From the NCBI RefSeq assembly GCF_001512305.1, contig NZ_LNUT01000001.1, forward strand, positions 62,001-126,000: DNA of 64,000 nt, in the 5' to 3' direction. Source of the DNA: Arthrobacter sp. EPSL27 (lineage in GTDB: Bacteria > Actinomycetota > Actinomycetes > Actinomycetales > Micrococcaceae). Every line of letters begins with the position of its first letter. Positions within the stretch are counted from its first letter, which is position 1. Below, one piece after another: positions 57,423 through 64,000 of this stretch. The position numbers and the translations under genes are program-made. The notes beneath the pieces were generated by a model. That model saw only the letters and a list, made by a program, of their open reading frames with translations. It ran no database searches and was not told the DNA's origin.

Positions 57423-57628
57423 CCTGGACCTGCTCCGCGCCAGGATCAGCGCATGGACATAGTGCCCATATGCGCGTCCCTGTACGCGAGGAATGGGCAT
57501 GTCCTCCCGGACGGAGCCGCTTTGTCCGCCCCGGGAACCTGGACCTGCTCCGCGCAAGGATCAGCGCATGGACATAGTGCCCATATGTGCGTCACTGGAT
57601 GCGAGGAATGGGCATGTCCTCCCGGACG
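57423..57628. repeat. Two tandem copies of a 91-bp palindromic element
   Basis: Copies at 57423-57513 and 57538-57628 match at 86 of 91 positions. Each holds a long hairpin (57455-57504 and 57570-57619): GGACAT pairs with ATGTCC, GCCCAT with ATGGGC around a 3-nt bulge, and an inner 5-bp stem (CGCGT/ACGCG in copy 1). In copy 2 the inner stem is kept by G-U pairs, so structure is preserved despite base changes. The flanking 30 bp at 57347-57376 reappear at 57624-57653. It resembles a REP-type repeat family. Confidence 0.85.
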
Positions 57629-57647
57629 CCGGCCCGGAGGTCAGCGG

Positions 57648-58430
57648 CTAGTCTGCGAGGGCATCCAGGTCGACGCCGGAGAGCACTTTCGCCGGGTGCG
57701 GCCCGCGGGCGGTCAGCGCCGCGGTCCAGACCTCCGGCCAGGGGCCCTGCGTTCCGGCCAGGATGATGTTGCCCGGGTAGCGGCCGCTGAACATGCCGGC
57801 CTCGGCGCAGGCCGCGACGTCCGCCATCGCACGGCGCAGTGCAGCCACCTGGCTGCGGACCAGGGTGAGCCCCGGCTCGTCGCCCACGTTGACAATCAGC
57901 ACCCCGCGGGGGCTCAGTTTCGCCGCGGCCTCACGGTAGAACTCCGTACAGGCGATGTGCTCCGGCGCCTCAGGGCCGGAGAAGATGTCCAGGATTACGA
58001 CGTCGAACCTCAGCTCCGGGGGCAGCTCCGCCAGGGCGTCGCGGGCGTCGCCGATGATGGTGTGCAGCTCCGTGCCCGCAGGCAGGGGGAGCTGTTCCAG
58101 CACAAAATCCAGGAGTTCCCGCTCCAGCTCCACCGCGTACTGCACGGACCCCGGCCGGGTGGCCTGGATGTACCGCGCCAGGGTCAGCGCACCGGCGCCG
58201 AGGTGCAGGGCCGTGACAGGTTCGCCCCACGGCGCCGCGAGGTCCACCACGTGGCCGATCCGGCGCAGGTACTCGTAGAAAATGTCCGAGGGGTCGGCCA
58301 GGTCCACGTGGGACTGCTCCGCGCCGCCGATGCTGAGCACGTAGCCGCCGTCGGTGAAGGTGTCGGGTTCGATCGTGGCGTGCTGGCCGGTGGTGCGCAG
58401 GAACCGCGCCGCGGCGGGGGAGTCCGCCAT
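57648..58430 (-). CDS. Spermidine-synthase-like protein (SAM/dcSAM-binding fold)
   Basis: The product is 260 residues. The Rossmann-type site is ALHLGAGALTLARYI and the acidic ribose-binding strand is YAVELERELLDFV. GDARDAL and VVILDIFSG occur where polyamine synthases have the active-site aspartate. Many actinobacterial members of this spermidine-synthase-like family are of unproven activity and some may be methyltransferases. The start ATG overlaps the stop of the aminotransferase gene (ATGA). The stop TAG lies in the duplicated rsmD 3' end segment, showing that the duplication reaches this gene's end. Confidence 0.75.
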   Translation of the reverse strand: MADSPAAARFLRTTGQHATIEPDTFTDGGYVLSIGGAEQSHVDLADPSDIFYEYLRRIGHVVDLAAPWGEPVTALHLGAGALTLARYIQATRPGSVQYAVELERELLDFVLEQLPLPAGTELHTIIGDARDALAELPPELRFDVVILDIFSGPEAPEHIACTEFYREAAAKLSPRGVLIVNVGDEPGLTLVRSQVAALRRAMADVAACAEAGMFSGRYPGNIILAGTQGPWPEVWTAALTARGPHPAKVLSGVDLDALAD

Positions 58431-59638
58431 CAGAGCAGCCCCCGGAGCGCCGCGAGCCGTTCGGCGGCCTCCTGCAGGACGTCGATCCGCTTGCAGAACG
58501 CGAAGCGCAGCAGGCTCCGGGTGCGTTCGGCGCCCTCCGGGTGGCAGAACACAGGCACCGGAATCGCGGCCACGCCCACCAGCGCAGGCAGCCGGCGGGC
58601 CAGGTCCAGCGCGTCGGTGATGCCCAGCGGAGCGGTGTCCACGTTGACGAAGTACGTCCCCTGCGGGGTGAACACGTCGAGGCCGGCGGCGCGGAGGCCC
58701 TCGCTGAGGATGTCCCTCTTGAGCTGGAGCGTGTCGGCGATGCCCGTGTAGAACTCGTCCGGGAGGCCCAGCCCGGCCGCGATGGCGCTCTGGAACGGGG
58801 TGCCGGAGCTGTAGCTCAGGAACTGCTTGACCGTGCGGGCGGCGGACACCAGCTGCTCCGGTCCGCAGAGCCAGCCGATTTTCCAGCCCGTGAAGGAGAA
58901 GGTCTTCCCGGCGGAGGAGATGGTCAGGGTGCGCTCCGCGGCGCCGGGCAGCGTGGCCACCGGGATGTGGCGGACACCGAAGGTGAGGTGCTCGTAGACC
59001 TCGTCGCTGATGATGACGGCGTTGTGCCGGGCGGCGAGCTCAACGACGCGTTCCAGGACCTCGCGGGGGAACACGGCGCCGGTGGGGTTGTGCGGGTTGT
59101 TGAGCACTACCACCTTGGTCCGGCTGCTGAACGCCGCCTCCAGGGCGTCCAGGTCCGGCATGAAGTCCGGGGCCAGCAGCGGGGCCGTGACGTGGCGGGC
59201 CCCGGAAAGCCCGATGATCGCGCCGTAGGAATCGTAGAAGGGCTCGAACGTGAGGACCTCATCGCCCGGGCCCACGAGCGCCAGCAGCGAGGCCGCGATG
59301 GCCTCCGTGGCGCCGGTGGTGACGATGATGTCGGTCTGCGGGTCCGGCGTCAGGCCGTAGAAGCGCTCCTGGTGCAGGGAGATGGCCTCGCGCAGCTCCA
59401 GGATGCCCTTGCCCGGGGCGTACTGGTTGGCGCCGGCGGCGATGGCGGCCTGGGCTGCGGCCTTGATCTCCACCGGCCCGTCCTCGTCCGGAAAGCCCTG
59501 GCCCAGGTTGATGGCGCCGGTCTGCAGCGCCAGCGTGGTCATTTCCTCGAAGATGGTCACGCCGAGGGTGCCATCGGGGGAGAGCAGGTTGGCGCCGGTC
59601 GCCGTCCGCTGCCAGGGCAACTGCAGCGGCCCGCTCAC
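58430..59638 (-). CDS. Class I/II pyridoxal-phosphate aminotransferase
   Basis: The product is 402 residues from GTG 59638 (SGPLQLPWQRTATGANLL). The fold type I features are NLGQGFPDEDGP, GANQYAPGKG, TTGATEAIAASL, NNPHNPTGAVF, DEVYEHLTF, and the PLP lysine in SSAGKTFSFTGWKIGW. It resembles methionine/kynurenine-type or succinyldiaminopimelate aminotransferases, but the substrate is not defined by sequence. GTGA overlap with the SDR stop and ATGA overlap with the next gene show a tight three-gene operon. Confidence 0.88.
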   Translation of the reverse strand: MSGPLQLPWQRTATGANLLSPDGTLGVTIFEEMTTLALQTGAINLGQGFPDEDGPVEIKAAAQAAIAAGANQYAPGKGILELREAISLHQERFYGLTPDPQTDIIVTTGATEAIAASLLALVGPGDEVLTFEPFYDSYGAIIGLSGARHVTAPLLAPDFMPDLDALEAAFSSRTKVVVLNNPHNPTGAVFPREVLERVVELAARHNAVIISDEVYEHLTFGVRHIPVATLPGAAERTLTISSAGKTFSFTGWKIGWLCGPEQLVSAARTVKQFLSYSSGTPFQSAIAAGLGLPDEFYTGIADTLQLKRDILSEGLRAAGLDVFTPQGTYFVNVDTAPLGITDALDLARRLPALVGVAAIPVPVFCHPEGAERTRSLLRFAFCKRIDVLQEAAERLAALRGLL

Positions 59639-60504
59639 CGGGTGCCCGCCTTCTCGTCCCGGTTTCCGGCCCGGCCGGTGAACTTGTCCATGGTGGAGTA
59701 GATCCCGAAGACCTTGCCGCCCACGAAGTCCCAGGCGCGCACCGGCAGCAGCCCGCGCAGCACCTTCCCCAGCTGCGCGGTGGCCGGGGCAATCAGCTGC
59801 GGCTGCCCGGCGACGGCGGCCCGCCAGGCGCGGTCCACGGCGTCCTCCGGCGTCATCAGGGGCGTCAGCAGCGGCCCGCGGGCGCCGTCGAACATTCCGG
59901 TGGAGATGTAGCTGGGGCAGAACGTGGTCACTGCCAGGTGCCGGTAGCCCTGCTGCTCGAGTTCCAGCCGGAGCGAGTCGCTCCAGCCGATCACCGCCCA
60001 CTTGGAGGCGGCATACACGCTCATCCTCGGGTTGGAGACGGTGCCCGCGGCGGAGGCGATGTTCAGGATCCGGCGCGGCCGGCCGGCGTCGGCCATCATG
60101 TCCGGGAGGAACGCGTGGGTGACGTACATCGGCGCCAGCGCGTTGATGTCCATGGTGAGGGCGATGTCCTGTTCCGGGCGGTGGTCCCAGAACAGCGCAC
60201 CGCGGACGATTCCGGCGTTGTTCACCAGCAGTGCCAGCGGGCCCTCCGCTCTGGCTTCCGCCGCGGCCGCGGCTATCGCCGCGCGGTCGGCGAGGTCCAC
60301 CTGCCGGACTACGGCGCGGGCGCCGAGAGCGGTGACCTCGGCGGCGGTCGCGGCGAGGCCACCGGCGTCGACGTCCCAGAGGATTACGACGGCGGCGCCC
60401 TCACGGGCCGCCCGCAGGGCGTAGAGGCGGCCCATGCCCATGGCGGCTCCCGTGACCAGGACCACGCCCCCGGACACAGTAAAAGGAATGCTGGTGGCTG
60501 ACAT
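59635..60504 (-). CDS. Short-chain dehydrogenase/reductase
   Basis: The 289-residue classical SDR has the NAD(P) motif VTGAAMGMGRLYAL near the N-terminus, LVNNAGI, and the catalytic serine in NIASAAG with YAASK. The C-terminal extension (VAGQPQLIAPATAQLGKVLRGLLP) has a hydrophobic stretch near residue 250 that may associate with the membrane, as in some SDRs acting on lipids. It is the first gene of a minus-strand operon with an aminotransferase and a spermidine-synthase-like gene. The substrate is unknown. Confidence 0.88.
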   Translation of the reverse strand: MSATSIPFTVSGGVVLVTGAAMGMGRLYALRAAREGAAVVILWDVDAGGLAATAAEVTALGARAVVRQVDLADRAAIAAAAAEARAEGPLALLVNNAGIVRGALFWDHRPEQDIALTMDINALAPMYVTHAFLPDMMADAGRPRRILNIASAAGTVSNPRMSVYAASKWAVIGWSDSLRLELEQQGYRHLAVTTFCPSYISTGMFDGARGPLLTPLMTPEDAVDRAWRAAVAGQPQLIAPATAQLGKVLRGLLPVRAWDFVGGKVFGIYSTMDKFTGRAGNRDEKAGTR

Positions 60505-60565
60505 TCAGCCATGGTAACCCGGTCTCCTGCCTCAGGCGGGGCTGCCCATGGGGTAGGTTCGGAGC

Positions 60566-61066
60566 ATGAGACGCGCCGTATGCCCTGGCTCCTTCGACCC
60601 CATCCACAACGGACACCTGGAGGTCATCGCGAGGGCCTCGGGCCTCTTCGACGAGGTGATCGTGGCGGTCTCCACCAACTACGCCAAAAAGTACCGCTTT
60701 ACCCTTGAGGAGCGGATCGACATGGCGCAGGAAACCCTGGCCTCCCTGCGCGGCATTGTGGTCGAACCCGTGGGGGAGGGGCTCCTGGCCGAGTACTGCC
60801 GGCAACGGGGAGTCTCCGCCATCGTCAAGGGCCTGCGCTCCTCCTCCGATTTCGACTACGAGCTGCCGATGGCGACGATGAACCGGCAGCTGACCGGCGT
60901 CGAGACCGTGTTCCTGCCCGCCGAAGGCCACTACCTGCACCTGTCCTCGACCCTGATCAAGGAAGTGTTCACCCTCGGCGGCGATGTGTCCGAATTCGTG
61001 CCCCGATCGGTGCTCAAACGCCTGCACTCCGGCGAGGCGGACCAAGGGCGGCCGCGCAGAGGGTAA
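60566..61066 (+). CDS. coaD: Phosphopantetheine adenylyltransferase
   Basis: CoaD makes dephospho-CoA from 4'-phosphopantetheine and ATP. The 166-residue protein has the nucleotidylyltransferase motif CPGSFDPIHNGHLEVI, the GLRSSSDFDYELPMATMNR substrate loop, and SSTLIKEVFTLGGDVSEFVP. It starts 62 bp after the divergent SDR start. Confidence 0.96.
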   Translation: MRRAVCPGSFDPIHNGHLEVIARASGLFDEVIVAVSTNYAKKYRFTLEERIDMAQETLASLRGIVVEPVGEGLLAEYCRQRGVSAIVKGLRSSSDFDYELPMATMNRQLTGVETVFLPAEGHYLHLSSTLIKEVFTLGGDVSEFVPRSVLKRLHSGEADQGRPRRG

Positions 61067-61150
61067 GCTTGACCGGTACTCGGCGGCCTGCTGCCGGTTG
61101 CGCGGCCCAAATGCGGTCGCCCGCGGTGCGAACCGCAGGCGCGCCCCGGT

Positions 61151-61180
61151 TTGAGTCCGTCCGGAAGATCAGGCTAAGAT
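61151..61180 (+). promoter_or_regulatory. Promoter of the yceD-rpmF-rnc-mutM run
   Basis: A -35 TTGAGT and a -10 TAAGAT are 18 bp apart. The predicted start near 61187 leaves about 27 bases before the yceD start region. The position just ahead of the ribosomal protein/RNase III genes fits a housekeeping promoter. Confidence 0.5.
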
Positions 61181-61213
61181 GGTACGTCGGTCATATGTTC
61201 AACAGGAGTTCTC

Positions 61214-61762
61214 ATTAAACGAGATGCTAGTTCGCCCTTGGTGTTTGACGTCAAGGACCTCGGACGCAGTCCGGGAAGCATGCGGACGCTGACAGAACAT
61301 GTACCCGCACCGGGTGATCTTGGTGTGGCGCTCATTGGCGTGCAGGAAGGCTCGGATATCGGGCTGGACCTGCGGCTGGAGGCCGTACACGAAGGAATTT
61401 TGGTATCAGGTACCGCGGAAGTCGAAGTAACCGGCGAATGCGGCCGATGCCTGGATCCCCTTGCGTATGACCTTGAGGTCAATGTGCAAGAACTTTTCTT
61501 CTACGAGGACGCTGAGTTCTCGGACGAGGAAGACGAAGAAGAGCAACGTCGAGTCGAGCACGATCTAATCGATCTTGAACCGGTGTTGCGGGACGCAGTT
61601 GTCACCATGCTGCCGTTCCAGCCGGTGTGCCGGGAAGACTGCCAGGGCCTTTGCTCCGAATGTGGAGTTCGCCTGGAAGACGAGCCGGGGCATCACCACG
61701 AGGTGGTAGATCCTCGCTGGGCTGCCCTAGCTGACTTGGCTAAGCCTGACCGGCAAAACTGA
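61214..61762 (+). CDS. yceD: YceD/DUF177 family protein, apparent ATT start
   Basis: The product is about 182 residues. It contains SPLVFDVKDLGRSPGSMRTL, ECGRCLDPL, and the zinc-like CREDCQGLCSECG near the C-terminus, as in DUF177 proteins. The family is encoded next to rpmF in most bacteria and is linked to 23S rRNA/ribosome accumulation in plants and bacteria. The conserved SPLVFDVKDLG begins at the first possible TTG/GTG (61238/61241), which leaves no lead. Upstream in frame there is only ATT (61214, IKRDASSPL) with AGGAG 5 bp before it. I therefore place the start there; 61238 is the conventional alternative. Confidence 0.75.
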   Translation: MKRDASSPLVFDVKDLGRSPGSMRTLTEHVPAPGDLGVALIGVQEGSDIGLDLRLEAVHEGILVSGTAEVEVTGECGRCLDPLAYDLEVNVQELFFYEDAEFSDEEDEEEQRRVEHDLIDLEPVLRDAVVTMLPFQPVCREDCQGLCSECGVRLEDEPGHHHEVVDPRWAALADLAKPDRQN

Positions 61763-61798
61763 TTTGTAAGTGTTGGACTAGAGAGAAATGAGTTAGCC

Positions 61799-62002
61799 GT
61801 GGCTGTCCCGAAGCGGAAAATGTCTCGCTCGAATACCCGCGCCCGCCGCTCCCAGTGGAAGGCAACCGCCCCCCACCTGGTGAAGACCGTCGAGAACGGC
61901 CAGGTCACCTACAGCCTGCCGCACCAGGCAAAGGTCGTTACCGACTCAGCTGGCACCGCGCTGTTCCTTGAATACAAGGGCCGCAAGGTCGCAGACGTCT
62001 AA
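61799..62002 (+). CDS. rpmF: 50S ribosomal protein L32
   Basis: This 67-residue protein begins [20 protein letters not shown], the L32 signature. It has no cysteines, so it is the zinc-independent (C-minus) form. The start is a GTG 36 bp after yceD. It is followed by rnc after 21 bp, the common yceD-rpmF-rnc order. Confidence 0.97.
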   Translation: MAVPKRKMSRSNTRARRSQWKATAPHLVKTVENGQVTYSLPHQAKVVTDSAGTALFLEYKGRKVADV

Positions 62003-62023
62003 TCCGCCAAACGGCTGATAAAG

Positions 62024-62716
62024 ATGTCTTCAACTGAAGAGCTTCTGAAGCGTCTCGGTGTCTCTATTGACGCCGGGACGCTTCGTCTTGCGCTCACACA
62101 CCGTTCCTACGCCTACGAAAACGGTGGCATCCCCACCAACGAGCGCCTCGAGTTCCTGGGCGACTCCATCCTGGGGTTCTCGGTCACGGACGCGCTGTAC
62201 CGCGACAACCCCATGCTGCCCGAAGGCGACCTGGCCAAGCGCCGGTCCGCCGTCGTCAGCACCAAAGCCCTCGCTGGAATCGGCCGCAGCATCGGATTGG
62301 GCGACTACATCTACCTCGGACAGGGCGAAAAGCTCACCGAAGGCAAGAACAAGGCGTCCATCCTCGCGGACACCATGGAGGCGCTGATCGGCGCCACGTA
62401 CGTCTCCAACGACATCGAGACGGCACGCCAGCTGGTCATGCGCCTGATCGGCCCGCTGCTGAAGGACGCTGCCGCGCTTGGCGCCGGCACCGACTGGAAG
62501 ACCAGCATCCAGGAGCTGGCGGCCAGCCGTCAGCTCGGAACCATCAATTACGCCGTGGAGGGCTCCGGTCCGGACCATGCCCGGACCTTCGAAGCGGTGC
62601 TGCGCATCGGCGGCAACGACTACGGCACCGGGACCGGCAACTCCAAGAAGGAAGCCGAACAGGAAGCCGCCGCGGACGCCTGGCGCAGGCTGTCGGCGCC
62701 CTCCGAAGGCGCTTAG
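62024..62716 (+). CDS. rnc: Ribonuclease III
   Basis: RNase III cuts double-stranded RNA, including rRNA precursors. The 230-residue protein has the signature NERLEFLGDSILG with catalytic E/D residues, the second acidic site in ADTMEALIGATYV, and a C-terminal dsRNA-binding domain (about 155-226, GTGTGNSKKEAEQEAAADAWRRL). It is complete, and mutM follows after 9 bp. Confidence 0.96.
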   Translation: MSSTEELLKRLGVSIDAGTLRLALTHRSYAYENGGIPTNERLEFLGDSILGFSVTDALYRDNPMLPEGDLAKRRSAVVSTKALAGIGRSIGLGDYIYLGQGEKLTEGKNKASILADTMEALIGATYVSNDIETARQLVMRLIGPLLKDAAALGAGTDWKTSIQELAASRQLGTINYAVEGSGPDHARTFEAVLRIGGNDYGTGTGNSKKEAEQEAAADAWRRLSAPSEGA

Positions 62717-62725
62717 GCACGCACC

Positions 62726-63676
62726 GTGCCCGAACTGCCCGAGGTCGAAGTTGTCCGCCGCGGCCTGGTGAGCTGGGTGCGGGGCCGGACCATCACCGCT
62801 GTTGAGGTGGTGGATCCGCGCTCCGTCCGCCGGCACGCCCTGGGCCCGGAGGACTTTGCCGGCAACCTTGAGGGCGCCCGCGTCCTGGACGTGGTGCGCC
62901 GCGGGAAGTTCCTGTGGATGCCCTTGGCGGACACCGCAACCCCCGGCGCGTCCCTTCCCGCCGTTGCGCTCATGGCCCATCTGGGCATGTCCGGCCAGCT
63001 GCTGATGCAGGACTCCTCGGCCGCGGACGAGAAACACCTGAAAGTGCGGCTGCGGCTCAGTGCCGCCGACGGCATGCCCGAACAGCTCCGGTTCGTGGAT
63101 CAGCGAATCTTCGGCGGACTCTTCCTCACGTCGCTGGTTCCCACGCCCGACGGCGCCCCCGGCGGACTGGCCGAAACGCCGCTGCCGCTCATCGCCGAAG
63201 AAGCCGCCCACATCGCCCGGGACCCGCTGGACCCCTACTTCTCCTTCGACGCGTTCTACCGCCGGCTGCGGGCGCGCAAGACCGGCCTGAAGCGCGCGCT
63301 GCTGGACCAGGGACTGGTCTCCGGGATCGGCAACATCTACGCGGACGAAGCCCTCTGGAAAGCCAAGCTGCACTTCGCCCGGCCCACCGACACCCTCCGG
63401 CGGGCAGACGCCGAACGTGTCCTCGACGCCGCCCGCGACGTCATGACCGACGCGCTGGCAGCCGGCGGCACCAGCTTCGACTCGCTCTACGTCAACGTCA
63501 ACGGGGCCTCCGGCTACTTCGACCGGTCGCTCAACGCCTACGGGCGCGAGGGCAAGGAGTGCAAACGCTGCGCCGAAGCCGGCCGGGTCACCCTCCTCCG
63601 GCGGGACCAGTTCATGAACCGCTCCTCCTACACCTGCCCGGTCTGCCAGCCCCGGCCCCGCAACGGCCGCTGGTAG
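62726..63676 (+). CDS. mutM: Formamidopyrimidine-DNA glycosylase (Fpg)
   Basis: MutM excises 8-oxoguanine and opened purines. The 316-residue protein starts [13 protein letters not shown], where proline is the catalytic nucleophile after Met removal and glutamate follows. HLGMSGQLL, the H2TH segment with [13 protein letters not shown], and the C-terminal zinc finger (CKRC...CPVC in the last 50 residues) are intact. It is slightly longer than usual owing to a loop near residue 75. The start is a GTG. Confidence 0.96.
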   Translation: MPELPEVEVVRRGLVSWVRGRTITAVEVVDPRSVRRHALGPEDFAGNLEGARVLDVVRRGKFLWMPLADTATPGASLPAVALMAHLGMSGQLLMQDSSAADEKHLKVRLRLSAADGMPEQLRFVDQRIFGGLFLTSLVPTPDGAPGGLAETPLPLIAEEAAHIARDPLDPYFSFDAFYRRLRARKTGLKRALLDQGLVSGIGNIYADEALWKAKLHFARPTDTLRRADAERVLDAARDVMTDALAAGGTSFDSLYVNVNGASGYFDRSLNAYGREGKECKRCAEAGRVTLLRRDQFMNRSSYTCPVCQPRPRNGRW

Positions 63677-63677
63677 C

Positions 63678-64000
63678 TCACGCCCTGTAGTGCCCGGCCA
63701 GCCTTGCCAGGCCCTCGTCGAGGGACACGGCAGGGGTCCAGTCGAGGAGCCAGCGGGTTTCCCGCTGGTCGAACCAGTGGGCTGTGGAGAGCTGCTCGGC
63801 GAGGAATCGAGTCATGGGCGGCTCGTCCTGGCGGCCGAGCCGGGTCCAGGCCTTCTCCACCACCCAGCCGGCACCCCGGGCGAGCCGGCCCGGCACCGAC
63901 CACGACGGCGGGCGGACGCCGCCCGCGGCGCAGATGCCCGCCAGCAGTTCGCCCACCGGGCGGGGTTCGCCGTTGCTGACCACCACCGCTTTGCCGTGGA
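63678..64000 (-). CDS. C-terminal part of an NAD-dependent epimerase/dehydratase (3-beta-HSD-like), 5' end outside window
   Basis: About 107 residues are visible, reading from the window edge: GKAVVVSNGEPRPVGELLAG, then a WSVPGRLARGAGWVVEKAW segment and the C-terminal AEQLSTAHWFDQRETRWLLDW followed by TPAVSLDEGLARLAGHYRA. The TAHWFD...LLDWTPxVSLDEGL tail is typical of 3-beta-hydroxysteroid dehydrogenase/isomerase-like extended SDRs. The cofactor-binding half lies outside the window, so the substrate cannot be guessed. It is convergent with mutM. Confidence 0.75.
   Translation of the reverse strand, partial: HGKAVVVSNGEPRPVGELLAGICAAGGVRPPSWSVPGRLARGAGWVVEKAWTRLGRQDEPPMTRFLAEQLSTAHWFDQRETRWLLDWTPAVSLDEGLARLAGHYRA

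Noticed and set aside
54396..57557. 1053-codon minus-strand frame over recG and rsmD
   Set aside because: Composition-driven antisense frame; both plus-strand genes are complete and conserved.
57453..58751. 432-codon plus-strand frame starting in the palindromic repeats
   Set aside because: It runs antisense through the spermidine-synthase-like and aminotransferase genes and starts in repeat DNA; its product is Gly/Arg/Val-rich low complexity.
62030..63373. 447-codon minus-strand frame over rnc and mutM
   Set aside because: Shadow of two clear genes.

Overview
The window is high-GC actinobacterial DNA, most likely from Arthrobacter, Pseudarthrobacter or a near relative in the Micrococcaceae. 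The reasons are many GTG starts, tightly overlapping ATGA/GTGA gene junctions, and two typical housekeeping blocks: leuR-leuCD-murA-plsC-gpsA-ddl-DUF3515 on the left, and thiL-DAK-recG-rsmD...coaD-yceD-rpmF-rnc-mutM on the right. Names come from reading motifs and family resemblance; no database search was run.

Layout. 1-9.5 kb: the end of a membrane GTPase gene, a DUF1697 gene, an IclR-type leucine regulator facing leuCD across a clear palindromic operator, then murA, an acyltransferase, gpsA and ddl, and a convergent DUF3515 lipoprotein. 9.6-51.3 kb: a roughly 42-kb cell-surface polymer locus lying between the two housekeeping blocks. Its left arm (9.6-25.5 kb, plus strand) is nearly continuous: a Pro/Ala-rich secreted protein, two GT4 glycosyltransferases, a TagGH/Wzm-Wzt-type ABC exporter, a CgeB-GT2 fusion, a UDP-ManNAc dehydrogenase (wecC), a GT2-TagF fusion, and a 1285-residue TPR-TagF-GT4 fusion. 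The middle (25.5-42.8 kb) is full of insertion-sequence debris (IS21, IS30, probably ISL3) and has one intact IS21-family element with a 5-bp target duplication. Three glycosyl/glycerophosphotransferase genes (29.3-34.9 kb) and a secreted fibronectin-III/endonuclease-phosphatase protein sit among this debris. The right arm (42.8-51.3 kb, minus strand) carries an XcbB/CpsF-like protein, a second TPR-TagF-GT4 giant, a LicC-like nucleotidyltransferase, a decayed metallophosphoesterase gene, and the UDP-GlcNAc 2-epimerase wecB. 51.3-64 kb: the second housekeeping block, including a tandem palindromic repeat after rsmD and a SDR/aminotransferase/spermidine-synthase-like minus-strand operon.

How it may work (inference). 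WecB and WecC would supply UDP-ManNAc and UDP-ManNAcA. Four TagF-type domains would move polyol-phosphate units from CDP-linked donors, the LicC-like enzyme may make an activated donor, GT2/GT4 enzymes add sugars, and the TagGH-like ABC pair exports the chain. This fits a teichoic/teichuronic-like glycopolymer. No TagO/WecA-type initiating transferase and no TagD-type glycerol-phosphate cytidylyltransferase is visible, so those steps must be encoded elsewhere.

The most unusual content is the pair of TPR-TagF-GT4 megaproteins facing each other across the IS-rich centre. Also notable are an XcbB/CpsF-like serine-hydrolase-fold protein beside one of them, a recently duplicated 285-bp FN3 repeat, a structured 91-bp palindromic repeat, and two genes whose conserved N-termini lie upstream of any ATG/GTG/TTG start.
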